From UBA2137 sp963740205 (GTDB taxonomy: Bacteria; Pseudomonadota; Alphaproteobacteria; Micavibrionales; Micavibrionaceae), in contig CAVUDD010000005.1 in NCBI GenBank assembly GCA_963740205.1, positions 62,001 through 126,000 on the forward strand: 64,000 bases of DNA, given 5' to 3'. This document shows, piece by piece, positions 37,243 through 46,882 of this stretch. The notes beneath the pieces are model-generated. The model saw nothing but the letters and a program-made list of their open reading frames with translations. It was not told where the DNA came from and did not search any database. The first letter of the stretch is position 1; each line of letters starts with the position of its first letter. The position numbers were made by a program, and so were the translations under genes.

Positions 37243-39065
37243 ATGAGCACACCAAAAACAAAACCACTGAAGCAAATACGGAACTTCGCGATCATCGCGC
37301 ACATCGACCATGGCAAGTCGACTCTTGGCCGATCGTTTGATCCAGAATGTGGCGGGCTTGAAGTCCGCGAGATGAAAGAACAGGTGCTTGATTCCATGGA
37401 TATCGAGCGTGAGCGCGGTATCACGATCAAGGCGCAGACCGTTCGCCTGGCCTTTACCGCCGAAGATGGTATCGAATATCAGCTCAATCTGATGGACACA
37501 CCGGGTCATGTGGACTTTTCCTATGAGGTCTCGCGTTCACTGGCGTCGTGCGAAGGCTCTTTGCTGGTTGTGGATGCCTCACAAGGGGTTGAGGCTCAAA
37601 CCCTTGCCAACGTCTACCAGGCGATCGACAATGACCATGACATCATTCCTGTTATCAATAAAATTGATCTGCCAGCGGCAGAACCGGACCAAATTGCCGA
37701 GCAAGTCGAGGAAATGGTCGGCCTTCCAGCCGAAGAGGCCGTCAAGGTGTCCGGAAAATCGGGGAAGGTATTCAGGAATTGCTAGAGGCGATTGTGACTA
37801 AACTTCCCTCCGCCAAAAGAAGGTGCTGCGGATAAACCATTAAAGGCCTTACTGGTGGATAGCTGGTATGACTCCTATTTGGGCGTGGTTATTCTTGTCC
37901 GCGTTATTGATGGTTACCTCAAAAAAGGTCAACGCATCCGATTTATGAACACAAAGGCCACACGCGATATTGACCGCATTGGTTTGTTCTCGCCAAACCC
38001 GTTGTTATTGATGAACTCGGCCCCGGTGAAATGGGCTTTATTACGGCGGCTATTAAGGATATCGAGGAAACACAGGTCGGTGACACAATTACCGAGGAAA
38101 AAAACCAGTGCGCGGAAAAGCTAGCCGGATTTAAGCCCTCTATTCCGATGGTGTTTTGCTCCCTCTTCCCTGTTGACGCGTCCGACTTTGAAACATTGCG
38201 CGATTCCCTTGGGAAATTGAAACTGAATGATGCGTCCTTTCATTACGAGCCCGAACAATCACAGGCCTTGGGACTTGGTTTCCGTTGTGGTTTCCTTGGA
38301 CTTTTGCACATGGAGATTATTCAGGAACGTCTTGACCGTGAATTTGACCTTGACCTTATCCCAACCGCACCAAGCGTTGTTTACAAAATTTATATGACCA
38401 ATGGCGAGGTTATCGAGCTATATAACCCAGTGGACATGCCCGATGTGGTGAAAATCAACAAGATTGAAGAGCCTTGGATTAAGGCAACAATCATGACGCC
38501 CGATGAATATATGGGTGGGTTGTTGAAATTGTGCCAGGATCGCAGAGGCGAACAGATTAACCTGGGCTATGTCGGCACACGCGCGATGCTGGATTATAAA
38601 TTACCATTGAACGAGGTTGTGTTTGATTTTTACGATCGTTTCAAATCTATTTCGCGCGGATATGCAACGTTCGATTATGAATTAATTGAGATACGCCCCA
38701 AACGACCTTATGAAGCTGGAAATCAAGGTCAATGGCGATGATGTGGATGCCCTTGCCATGATTGTTCACAGATCAGTGGCGGAATACCGTGGTCGCCAGT
38801 TGTGCGAACGTCTCAAGGAACTTATCCCGCGCCAAATGTTTAAGGTCGCGATACAGGCCGCCATCGGTGGCAAGATTATTGCCGCTGAACACCTCTCCGC
38901 CCTTCGAAAAGATGTGACCGCCAAATGTTATGGTGGTGATATTTCACGTAAACGCAAACTGTTGGATAAGCAGAAAAAGGGTAAGGCAAAAATGCGCCAA
39001 TACGGCAATGTCGAAATCCCGCAATCCGCATTCATCAATGCCCTGAAAATGGGGATGATAAGTAG
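37243..39065 (+). pseudogene. lepA: Elongation factor 4 (LepA) with seven frame-changing single-base indels
   Basis: LepA is a ribosome-bound GTPase that assists translation initiation and back-translocation. All domains are recognisable: IRNFAIIAHIDHGKSTL, ERERGITIKAQTV, LMDTPGHVDFSYEV, VINKIDLPAAEPDQ, GLGFRCGFLGLLHMEIIQER, and the C-terminal SRKRKLLDKQKKGKAKMRQYG. Restoring family sequence needs: -1 at 37327, +1 at 37345, +1 at 37761-37764 (G run), -1 at 37806-37808 (C run), +1 at 37995-38000, -1 at 38691 and +1 at 39051-39054 (G run). The corrected end is MGDDK with stop at 39063-39065, about 607 residues. No nonsense substitution is needed. Confidence 0.93.
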
Positions 39066-39953
39066 ATAGAACAGTTCGAGAGCGTTGTTCTTGATTATAT
39101 AGAAAAATTTGAAAATTTCTCTCCAGAGCAAAGACTTCTTTTCAAAAATGAATGCTCAAATATCTTCAAACTTCATATTCAGAAATCAAATGAAGGCGTC
39201 CACATACTAAATGCTTTTAAAACTGGCGACCCAGAATCAATAATTCAGAGATATTGGGAAATGTTTATAAGCACTTTCTTAGAACAAAGAGCCTTTAAGT
39301 TTAAGTGCCCCCAAATAGGGCCGGATTTTATGGTTAAATTAGCCAGTGAAACACTCTGGCTAGAAGCTGTGGCCCCATCTTTAAGTGACGAGCTAAAGAG
39401 ATTATCAGAGATAAAAGACCCACCTGAAGTTTATTCGGTACCCAGTCACGAATACCAGTCACGATATACTTCAGCCCTTTTATACAAGAAGCAGAAAGTT
39501 GATAAATATATAGATGATGAAATCATCAAAGGTACAGACCAAATCATCATTGCGATAAACGGTGCTCATCTTGGGCTTGATGGTGACATAGGCATCTCAC
39601 AACAACCAGTAATACTTGAAGTTCTATTTGGCATAGGGCCAATCTCTATAACAATTAATAGAGAAAGTAATAAAGCTGTAGATATGAGCCTAACTTACGA
39701 AGAATTTCTTGAGAAAAAAAATGGAGCGAAGGTAGAAAAACAAATTTTCTGGAGTGGCGAGTATAGAAATATAAGCGCAGTATTACATTCTAATACAAAC
39801 CCTTGGTACACTGCTCTTCATGGAAAATCGAGAAATGTAATTTTAGTACATAATCCGTTTGCTAAAAACCCAATAAAAAATAATTTATTTAAAGGCGTAA
39901 CAGAGTTCTTTATGGACACAGAAAACGGAGAGATAGCGAAATTTGAAAATTAG
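39066..39953 (+). CDS. Unknown soluble protein directly after lepA, start uncertain
   Basis: An open frame runs from directly after the corrected lepA stop to 39953 (295 codons). The first in-frame ATG is only at 39261, yet the 65 codons before it look fully coding (YIEKFENFSPEQRLLFKNE, VHILNAFKTGDPESIIQRYW). The real start is therefore probably at the lepA end, perhaps the ATG at 39055 with one more base missing. The C-terminal part contains GTDQIIIAINGAHLG and RYTSALLYKKQKVDKYI, which I associate with a widespread uncharacterised bacterial family. No signal peptide or membrane segment. Confidence 0.62.
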   Translation: MEQFESVVLDYIEKFENFSPEQRLLFKNECSNIFKLHIQKSNEGVHILNAFKTGDPESIIQRYWEMFISTFLEQRAFKFKCPQIGPDFMVKLASETLWLEAVAPSLSDELKRLSEIKDPPEVYSVPSHEYQSRYTSALLYKKQKVDKYIDDEIIKGTDQIIIAINGAHLGLDGDIGISQQPVILEVLFGIGPISITINRESNKAVDMSLTYEEFLEKKNGAKVEKQIFWSGEYRNISAVLHSNTNPWYTALHGKSRNVILVHNPFAKNPIKNNLFKGVTEFFMDTENGEIAKFEN

Positions 39954-40021
39954 AGCTTTATGCTAATTCTATAGAAATCTTTGCTTAACAAACTGATAAA
40001 TCCTTTTATTATAAATTTTAT

Positions 40022-40660
40022 CTAAACCTTCATACCATGATAAAGCGTGTAGAAAATCGGGTTGCCATTTCCCACCGATTGAAAGCCGTAATGGTCTTTG
40101 CACTCCACACCACATTCAGCCAAAATTGCCTCTACATCCAGCGCGCTGTGGTGGAAATAATCAAAATCCTTGCCTTGCACAATTTTAGATCTGGCCTCCA
40201 TATTGCCCTCATAGGCAAAGGCAAGATGACTTCCCGATGATGCTAGTCGTGCCATCTCGCCAAGCGCATGCCTGATATTTTCAACATACTCAAGAACTGC
40301 ACAGCTTATGATGTAATTAAATGACCCGTTTGGCTCGGGGATATTTTCGTTGTTGAGGTCAACAAGGCTTAAATTTTCATAGGGGATACCGCCCGCATTG
40401 AAACATTTGGTCAACATTCTTGGCGAGATATCACAGCCAGCGTAATCAACATCGACCTTATCCAGAAACAGTCGCGCCAGATAACCCGAACCTATGCCTA
40501 CCTCGTATATTCTTTGATTATCTTCAACATGGGGAATAAGCGTATTGCGCACCTCGGTTGGTGCGCGCCATTGCATACGCGTAACATCGGCCTCATAGCT
40601 GTCCGCCCATGCCTCGTATTTATTAACCGCCAACTGGGAATGTGATTGTTTCATGGGCAA
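40022..40660 (-). CDS. Class I SAM-dependent methyltransferase
   Basis: 212 residues with SAM-binding motif I YEVGIGSGYLARLF (about 57-70), the acidic AGCDISPRML loop, and the motif IV-like FNYIISCAVLEYVE. Resembles small UbiE/Methyltransf_11-type enzymes. Substrate unknown. The first two residues before MKQSHSQ may not be translated. It is convergent with the unknown gene ending at 39953. Confidence 0.85.
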   Translation of the reverse strand: MPMKQSHSQLAVNKYEAWADSYEADVTRMQWRAPTEVRNTLIPHVEDNQRIYEVGIGSGYLARLFLDKVDVDYAGCDISPRMLTKCFNAGGIPYENLSLVDLNNENIPEPNGSFNYIISCAVLEYVENIRHALGEMARLASSGSHLAFAYEGNMEARSKIVQGKDFDYFHHSALDVEAILAECGVECKDHYGFQSVGNGNPIFYTLYHGMKV

Positions 40661-40759
40661 ATTGATAGCGATTACATAAACTTATGTCAATAAATTTATG
40701 TAAATTTGCACGGTATATAAGTTTTGTCTTATAATTGTTAAATACAGTGTGGGGACGTT

Positions 40760-41236
40760 GTGACTTATTTTAATTTTTTAGAATTTTTGATGGATCATGC
40801 GCCAGCCTTGCCTCTTTTAGGGGAAGGTCGCAGACCCATTCCTGTTGCCCATCCCGAAAAACTTTTTGAAGAGGGAAGTTTTCTCCTCAATAATGATGTT
40901 CTGCATTCTCTTGAGCGCGCCTGTCATTTGATCCGCAAACAAGCTGTTTATAACAATGTTGATCTTGTCAGTTTCTCTGAAACACAAATCGCCATGGGGT
41001 GGGATGGTGTTGATACACACCAGCTTGATAATTGCGAGTTAAGTGCATTGATTGCCGGTTTTGGCCTGGAGAGTTCGGTTATGACCATGCATAACGACTA
41101 TGTCTACAAAAGCGAACCTCTTCGTTTGCAATTTGATAAGGTGTCCCACCCTGGCCTTGCCCTGCAATTAGGGCGCGCCATTTACGGTGAAAATTTCGCC
41201 ATTCCTTTGGCTAATCCCTTTGATACAACCAAATAG
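40760..41236 (+). CDS. Unknown protein, first of a tandem paralogue pair
   Basis: 158 residues with a GTG start preceded by GGGGA. Key segments are FLMDHAPALPLL at the start, WDGVDTHQLDNCELSALIAGFGLESSV in the middle and GLALQLGRAIYGEN near the end. The same three landmarks recur in order in the next gene, so the two arose by duplication. No known family, signal peptide or membrane segment. Confidence 0.65.
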   Translation: MTYFNFLEFLMDHAPALPLLGEGRRPIPVAHPEKLFEEGSFLLNNDVLHSLERACHLIRKQAVYNNVDLVSFSETQIAMGWDGVDTHQLDNCELSALIAGFGLESSVMTMHNDYVYKSEPLRLQFDKVSHPGLALQLGRAIYGENFAIPLANPFDTTK

Positions 41237-41314
41237 ATAAAATTTTACATAGTTTTCATAACTTCTTTAAGCTTTTTGGCTACTCTTAGGGCTTAATAAG
41301 AAGGAAATATTATT

Positions 41315-41951
41315 ATGCCTGATCCAGTAATAACAACTATAGAGAATTTTATAGCGCATCATAGTAATTTGCCTGTAATCCTCCACCCAAATAGACATGT
41401 CTCCTGAAGAAGCTTTAAGAGAGAGCGCACAGTCAGGTATAGATATGGGATACCAGCTGGGTGTTAATGGCGATGTAGTCAATGATGGCGATTATGAATT
41501 CAGAGCAAGCGTTCAACAAGATATAGCTCAAATCGGGGCAGGCATAAAGGCATATGCTAGTCAAATCGGCTTTGACCTTACACAATTAGACGATGTGCGC
41601 GCTGCTGCCGCATGGGATCAAGACCCTTCTGACATATCTGATATGGAACTAGGTTCTTTAGTCGTAAGTTATGGTCTCCAATCTTCTACGTTGATTAGTG
41701 ATCGCGATAACGTAGTTACGGAACTCACAAACGTATTCAATATGTCCGCAAGCACTGCCGATATGGATTTAGCTATACAATTAGGCGCCCAGATATACGG
41801 AGATAACAATGGTAATCCTAATGGAATAGGATTAAGCACGTCCGATCTTGAAAACGCTGCGATAGAAAAGCAACTTGTTACAGGCGAAGAATATATTGAG
41901 AATGAACGTTGTGGAGGTTTTCAACCTAATTTAGGTGCTCCATGCCCTTAA
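41315..41951 (+). pseudogene. Unknown protein, second of a tandem paralogue pair, one frameshift
   Basis: ATG at 41315 with AAGGA upstream opens MPDPVITTIENFIAHHSNLP; the frame then shifts by one extra base between 41371 and 41396 and continues unbroken from DMSPEEALRESAQSGID to 41951. Landmarks shared with the preceding gene: FIAHHSNLPV, WDQDPSDISDMELGSLVVSYGLQSS and DLAIQLGAQIYGDN. The C-terminal tail ending NLGAPCP is extra. Function unknown. Confidence 0.62.
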
Positions 41952-41954
41952 AAA

Positions 41955-42602
41955 TTAAATCAAACCATCTGCATTCAGCTTTTTAACCATTTCATTTCCA
42001 AAACGCTCGGCGAGCCTTTTCCAACTCATGCCATCAGGCCCGCGTGTTGAGAATTCACCAATCCAAATACGCTCGAAATTAGGAAGAAGATAAATCTCTG
42101 CCTTATAAAATGCCTCGGGTTCACGAAAATGCGTACCACCAATAAAGCCACCTTCATCAACGCCTACTCCTATGGGAAATCCAACACCAATACCAACACC
42201 AGAGGAACTGCCCGTGTATCCCCCAACGCTCACACGGGGCGAAGAGCGATCAGGATAGGTATGAATATTATGAATGTCACGGCCTTGAGGTGAAATGAGA
42301 AGAATGGCCTCGGTCTTTGAACCTATTGCGATTTGACGTTTTTCTTCATCATCATAACGACGCGTTGGAATATAAAGCTCGCGTCCCAACACAGTCCCAA
42401 CATTATATGTACCAAGACTTTTGGCTATTTCCTGCTCCAATGCCTCTTGTTCGCTCAATTTCATATTTTCTGCGGAAACAAGAAATGAATTGATACGTTT
42501 AGCGCCAAATGCAGGATCGGTGTAGCTATCAGATTTAGTGAGTGTTGTGCGAGTACACGACACCAATAAAAATAACGCAAATAATGGTAATAATACTTTC
42601 AT
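41955..42602 (-). CDS. Outer-membrane-type lipoprotein of unknown function
   Basis: 215 residues with a lipoprotein signal peptide (MKVLLPLFALFLLVSC, lipidated Cys16). The mature part has a fold reminiscent of DUF4136-like lipoproteins, with a Gly-rich loop (GSSSGVGIGVGFPIGVG) and a C-terminal helix WKRLAERFGNEMVKKL. No Shine-Dalgarno is visible: the U-tract of the upstream terminator ends about five bases before the ATG. Confidence 0.75.
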   Translation of the reverse strand: MKVLLPLFALFLLVSCTRTTLTKSDSYTDPAFGAKRINSFLVSAENMKLSEQEALEQEIAKSLGTYNVGTVLGRELYIPTRRYDDEEKRQIAIGSKTEAILLISPQGRDIHNIHTYPDRSSPRVSVGGYTGSSSGVGIGVGFPIGVGVDEGGFIGGTHFREPEAFYKAEIYLLPNFERIWIGEFSTRGPDGMSWKRLAERFGNEMVKKLNADGLI

Positions 42603-42606
42603 AAGG

Positions 42607-42634
42607 TAAAAAACCCGCCTAATGGCGGGCTTTT
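42607..42634 (-). terminator. Rho-independent terminator of the entericidin gene
   Basis: CCCGCC (42614-42619) and GGCGGG (42624-42629) with loop TAAT, flanked by A-rich and T-rich tracts, so it can work in both directions. On the minus strand the U-tract follows the stem and lies directly before the start codon of the next lipoprotein gene. Confidence 0.88.
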
Positions 42635-42643
42635 CTCTAAATC

Positions 42644-42781
42644 TTAGTTAGCTGCATCTTGGACGGCTTCGCCACCGCGCTCAATATCTTGTCCCATGCC
42701 ATCTACTGTATTGCATGCTGCAAGGCTAGCTGATCCGAGAATAACAAGACCAAGTACCGCTAAAAGTTTAAAGTTTTTCAT
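42644..42781 (-). CDS. Entericidin A/B family small lipoprotein
   Basis: A 45-residue gene. The lipoprotein signal peptide ends in SLAAC with lipidated Cys23, followed by the entericidin core NTVDGMGQDIERGGEAVQDAA. Entericidins are small envelope lipoproteins, some acting as antidote/toxin pairs in the stationary phase and some as stress markers. GAAAGGAAAA precedes the ATG. A terminator follows within 10 bases, so it is probably monocistronic and abundant. Confidence 0.9.
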   Translation of the reverse strand: MKNFKLLAVLGLVILGSASLAACNTVDGMGQDIERGGEAVQDAAN

Positions 42782-42869
42782 TATATTTTCCTTTCATAGA
42801 AGTTTTCTTATATTATGAACGTCTTAAGTCTTTAAAAAGTTCGTAACTTATTCTGTTTAAAGGAAATTA

Positions 42870-43838
42870 ATGTCAGTGAATAGAGCCTTTTTGGCCATGC
42901 AAGCCGCCGTCGACATCGTAAATGATAGTCCGCACCCGACAAATAAGGTGGCGGCATGTGTTTTCGATGACACGCATCTTGTCAGTGAAACTAATCAATG
43001 GCCTGTCCCCATTGAAGACGCCCTTGGACATGAGGTGCGTATTGGTAAGAGTAGCGGGACAATCCATGCCGAGACCGCAGCCCTTTTAAACACAGGGTTT
43101 CCTACTAAAAATTCCTCTATTTGTATTACCGATCCTTTCTGTCCCAATTGCGCAAAGAATATTGCCGAGGCAGGTATCGCGGTTATCTATATTGATCACA
43201 AAGGTTTCGAGAAGGATTTCTGGCAAAGACGCTCGGGTACATTTGATAATATGTCGATGCAAATTGTGGAAAAAGCAGGTATTGCCGTTTACCGCCTGCA
43301 CCGTAAGGAAGAAAAAATAGAACCCATTCACGAGCCTGAAAAATCCTATATTCCCAAAGAGGACAGCCCGATTGAGGTTGAACCAGCAAGCAATGATGCT
43401 GGGTTTTTTGATATGTTGATTACACATAAGGCAACCCAGCATTATAACCGCAAGATTGCCATTGGTTTGGCACAGGACAAATCAGGCAAGACGTATAGCC
43501 TTACCACGCGTGTTCATGCGGTTGTTGGGTATTCCATGCAAAATGATTTTGATATTGACCAAATCACGCAAGCACGCGGAAAATATTCATTTATGCAAGA
43601 ACCGATAAACAGATATTTGATGTCATGTAAGCGACTTGGATTAACACCTATTAAGGAACATCTCTTTTGCTCGCAAATTCCGACGTCACGCGAACAGGTC
43701 AATTTAATAGGTGCAGGATTTACAGAGATAACAATTGGTGATGTGTTCCGCTCGCGAAGTCCTGATGGTTTTGTGGCACGTGATTTGGTCGAAGAAAAAG
43801 GCCTGCTGAAATTCAAACAGGCCTCTCGCGATTTTTAA
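42870..43838 (+). CDS. Cytidine/deoxycytidylate deaminase-like protein with extra C-terminal domain
   Basis: The first domain is a zinc deaminase: TIHAETAALL (zinc His66, catalytic Glu68) and PFCPNCAKN (zinc Cys91 and Cys94), close to the dCMP/riboflavin-type HAE ... PCxxC pattern. A Glu/Pro-rich linker (about 150-175) leads to a second domain (about 180-322) with TTRVHAVVGYSMQNDFD and KEHLFCSQIPTSREQ, which looks like a decayed deaminase repeat lacking the full metal set. Nucleotide substrate unknown. AAAGGAAA lies before the ATG. Confidence 0.8.
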   Translation: MSVNRAFLAMQAAVDIVNDSPHPTNKVAACVFDDTHLVSETNQWPVPIEDALGHEVRIGKSSGTIHAETAALLNTGFPTKNSSICITDPFCPNCAKNIAEAGIAVIYIDHKGFEKDFWQRRSGTFDNMSMQIVEKAGIAVYRLHRKEEKIEPIHEPEKSYIPKEDSPIEVEPASNDAGFFDMLITHKATQHYNRKIAIGLAQDKSGKTYSLTTRVHAVVGYSMQNDFDIDQITQARGKYSFMQEPINRYLMSCKRLGLTPIKEHLFCSQIPTSREQVNLIGAGFTEITIGDVFRSRSPDGFVARDLVEEKGLLKFKQASRDF

Positions 43839-43855
43839 GAATTTCTATAAGCTTA

Positions 43856-45121
43856 TTAAATATCCAGCAATAGTCTTTGTGGATCTTCAAGTGCTTCTTT
43901 AATGCGCACAAGGAAAGTCACAGCCTCGCGCCCATCAATAAGGCGGTGATCATAAGACATCGCCAAATACATCATCGGGCGCGCCTCAATTGAGCCATCA
44001 GGCATAACCATCGGGCGTTGCTGGATTTTATGCATACCTAAAATAGCAGTTTGTGGCGTGTTCAAAATTGGGGTTGAAAGAAGAGAGCCAAAGATACCGC
44101 CATTTGTAACCGTAAATGTTCCACCCTGCATATCATCCATGGTGATTTTACCATCACGTGCACGAGTTCCCATATCGACAATATCTTTTTCGACCTGCGC
44201 CATGGACTTCCCATCCGCATCACGCACAACAGGAACGACAAGCCCCTGCGGTGTAGAAACTGCAACACCAATATTATAATAGTTTTTGTAGACGATTTCC
44301 TCGCCATCAATTTCAGCATTCAGTTCCGGAATTTCTTTCAAGGCATTCACTGAAGCCTTCACAAAAAATGACATGAAACCAAGCTTGATGCCGTGTTTCT
44401 TTTCAAACACATCCTTGTATTCAGAGCGTACTTTCATAATCGCTGTCATATCGACCTCGTTGAAAGTCGTTAGGATGGCTGCTGTATTTTGTGCTTCTTT
44501 CAAACGCTCGGATACGCGCTTACGAAGCCTTGTCATTCTTACACGCTCTTCACGCGGTGCATCATGTTCTGCAACAGGATGAGTAGAGACGGCTTGGTGT
44601 GCAGGCGTTGAACCAGCATCTTTTTTACCATTTTCCATGTAATCAATAATGTCGCCTTTTGTGAGACGGCCATCTTTGCCAGTACCTTTGATTATTGATG
44701 GGTCTAAGTCATTATCTGCAACCATCTTGCGCACGGCTGGTGATAATTGCTGGCCAGCTTCACCATGAACCGTATCTGATTTAGGATCGCCTTTGGCTTT
44801 GTCTTCAGGAATGTAACCTTCTGGCTCGGCTTTGACTTCTGTCGGTTTTGTAGCGGCTTGTTTATTGCCTGAATCATTTGCTGCGGCACCAACCTCAATT
44901 TCCCCAAGTACCGCACCAACTTCAACGTTGCCTCCCTCGGCAACACTAATTTTTGCAATTACACCAGCCTCTGGTGCGTTAACTTCTAGGGTTACTTTGT
45001 CTGTCTCCAACTCAACAATAGGTTCATCTGCTGCAACCTGATCTCCTTCTTTCTTCAACCACTGAGCAACGGTTGCCTCTGTAACGGATTCTCCAAGTGT
45101 TGGGACTTTAATCTCGGCCAT
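43856..45121 (-). CDS. sucB: Dihydrolipoyllysine succinyltransferase, E2 of 2-oxoglutarate dehydrogenase
   Basis: Core enzyme of the 2-oxoglutarate dehydrogenase complex. The N-terminal lipoyl domain has the lipoylated Lys42 in ELETDKVTLEV, then comes a Pro/Ala/Glu linker, an E3-binding domain (SPAVRKMVADNDLD, about 126) and a catalytic domain with the active His in SYDHRLIDGR near residue 392. At 421 residues it is complete. It is separated from sucA by four unrelated genes, whereas the two are normally adjacent. Confidence 0.96.
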   Translation of the reverse strand: MAEIKVPTLGESVTEATVAQWLKKEGDQVAADEPIVELETDKVTLEVNAPEAGVIAKISVAEGGNVEVGAVLGEIEVGAAANDSGNKQAATKPTEVKAEPEGYIPEDKAKGDPKSDTVHGEAGQQLSPAVRKMVADNDLDPSIIKGTGKDGRLTKGDIIDYMENGKKDAGSTPAHQAVSTHPVAEHDAPREERVRMTRLRKRVSERLKEAQNTAAILTTFNEVDMTAIMKVRSEYKDVFEKKHGIKLGFMSFFVKASVNALKEIPELNAEIDGEEIVYKNYYNIGVAVSTPQGLVVPVVRDADGKSMAQVEKDIVDMGTRARDGKITMDDMQGGTFTVTNGGIFGSLLSTPILNTPQTAILGMHKIQQRPMVMPDGSIEARPMMYLAMSYDHRLIDGREAVTFLVRIKEALEDPQRLLLDI

Positions 45122-45320
45122 TATTATTTCCTCTAATTATCCTTTAAATGTCTTCATGTGACGGTAAATTATATCTTCGTGCCTTAATGTGGCTTTTTAC
45201 GCGGTAAAAATCAATGGGGAAGACGTTAAAAACATTACACTATATATCCTTTTTATGTTGCTTTTTTCTCAATAAATACCTATCCTCCGCGCAAGTTTAT
45301 GTAAACGTATAGGACAAACC

Positions 45321-45935
45321 ATGCGCGGCGCCCTAGCTATTTTTACCAAGACACCGGAATTAACCCCGGTTAAGACACGCCTTGCGCGCGATGTCGGCGA
45401 AGAAGTTGCGCGTAATTTCTTTTCTTGGTCAGTGCGCCAAGTTGCTAATACTGCGTCTCAGGCAGCCAACGCAAAGGGCAATCTGGACATTTTATGGGCA
45501 ATTGCCGAAAAGGATGGTGTGACTCATGAAAGATGGGAGAACAGCCCTTTTACAAAGATTTGGAGTGGAGAAGGCTGTCTAGGCACCCAGATGAATTATA
45601 TCTCTAACAAATTACTAGATGAGGGATATGATTATGTTCTTCTCACAGGCACCGACATTCCTGACCTTACACCATCTCTAATACTTCAAGCGGCAAAATA
45701 CCTTGAAAGCACACCCGATGCTTGTGCTATTGGCCCCTGTGGTGACGGTGGATTCTATTTATATGGAAGCAATCGTAAATCCGAAAAAATGCCTTGGGTA
45801 TGCAATGATTATAAGGCTCCTGATTCATGGCAAAAACTGACATCTGATCTGGGGTTTGAAAATATGACTATACTGCCTTCCCTTGTTGACGTTGATGAGG
45901 CCAGCGATCTAGAAAAAATTAAAGGCGCCATCTAA
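45321..45935 (+). CDS. Glycosyltransferase-like protein, DUF2064 (TIGR04282) family
   Basis: 204 residues with FTKTPELTPVKTRLARDVG at the start and LLTGTDIPDLTPSLIL plus GPCGDGGFYLYG in the middle, the signature of the DUF2064 'transferase 1' family with a GT-A-like fold. Its usual partner, a TIGR04283 'transferase 2', lies nearby on the opposite strand at 46879-47571. Its stop overlaps the next start (TAATG). Confidence 0.85.
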   Translation: MRGALAIFTKTPELTPVKTRLARDVGEEVARNFFSWSVRQVANTASQAANAKGNLDILWAIAEKDGVTHERWENSPFTKIWSGEGCLGTQMNYISNKLLDEGYDYVLLTGTDIPDLTPSLILQAAKYLESTPDACAIGPCGDGGFYLYGSNRKSEKMPWVCNDYKAPDSWQKLTSDLGFENMTILPSLVDVDEASDLEKIKGAI

Positions 45936-46882
45936 TGTCAGAATATGAAACACAATTGGTTATTGCTGGTGGCAAGGGTCCTAACATGTTCCCTCATGCA
46001 AAAACCATTGAAACATGGACAAACGCGGAACTTGAAACTCCCTATGGCAAGCCCTCGGGCGGGATATCTCTACTTGAATGGAATGGTAAGAGGTTTTTTG
46101 CTTTCTCACGACATGGCGACGAAGAGCAACTTCCACCTCACGAGATTCCTTATCTGGCGAATGCCTATGCACTTAAAGAAAAAGGTGTGAAATACTGGCT
46201 TGCAGTATCACTTTCAACCACCTTGAGTGAAAAAATCGGCGTGGGTGACTTGGTTGTTCCCGACACCTACTTTTCCCACAACACTCATAGGATAGATAAT
46301 TTTTTCTCTGGTGAAACCATTAAGGGTTTGGTTCTTTACATGGATAACTATGAAACTTCCGTGTGCGGCACTCTCAAGGATGCACTTGCAGAAGCTTTTA
46401 AAGATAGTGACGTTAAAGCACACCTAAATGTACAACATAATCCATCAGAAATAATTCCCTCAAGCAGAATTATTTATGCGGGGATGCAGGGTCCAGAAAC
46501 TGGAACTATTGCTGACGAGACAGCTTTGACAAATACGTTCGGGGAAGCGGCACTGATTAGCGGTATGACAAATATGACCGAAGCCAAAGTTGCAGCTCAA
46601 GCAGGAATTGGCTATGCAAGCCTTTCCTACATAGGTGGCGCTAATTTGAATTATAGCGGCGTAGGAAATGCCATAAGCAAATATTTGAATGGCCTCGATA
46701 CAGACGTTGCACCTATTCTTGAATCTTTCATTAGAAACGGTCTACCCAAGGCAATAGATAGAAAAGAAAGTGATTTTTTCGGAATGTGTACTGGTGCTAA
46801 GCAGATAATGGAATCTGAAGAACAAAGCCTTAGCCATGAACAAAAACATTTAAAGACAATTCTTAAAGTTCTTATTCCTTAA
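45935..46882 (+). CDS. Nucleoside phosphorylase of the MTAP/PNP family
   Basis: 315 residues resembling 5'-methylthioadenosine phosphorylase: ELETPYGKPSGGISLLEWNG, FSRHGDEEQLPPHEIPYLAN (phosphate-binding and RHG motifs), VSLSTTLSEKIGVGDLVVPD, and GPETGTIADETALTNTFGE followed by GMTNMTEAKVAAQAGIGYAS. The order of motifs fits mtnP well, though spacing is somewhat divergent, so substrate (methylthioadenosine, adenosine or inosine) is open. Coupled to the DUF2064 gene. Confidence 0.82.
   Translation: MSEYETQLVIAGGKGPNMFPHAKTIETWTNAELETPYGKPSGGISLLEWNGKRFFAFSRHGDEEQLPPHEIPYLANAYALKEKGVKYWLAVSLSTTLSEKIGVGDLVVPDTYFSHNTHRIDNFFSGETIKGLVLYMDNYETSVCGTLKDALAEAFKDSDVKAHLNVQHNPSEIIPSSRIIYAGMQGPETGTIADETALTNTFGEAALISGMTNMTEAKVAAQAGIGYASLSYIGGANLNYSGVGNAISKYLNGLDTDVAPILESFIRNGLPKAIDRKESDFFGMCTGAKQIMESEEQSLSHEQKHLKTILKVLIP

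Noticed and set aside
37243..37785. Programmed ribosomal frameshifting in lepA
   Set aside because: Seven shifts in both directions at unrelated sites have no shared slippery motif or stimulatory structure; LepA is not known to use frameshifting.
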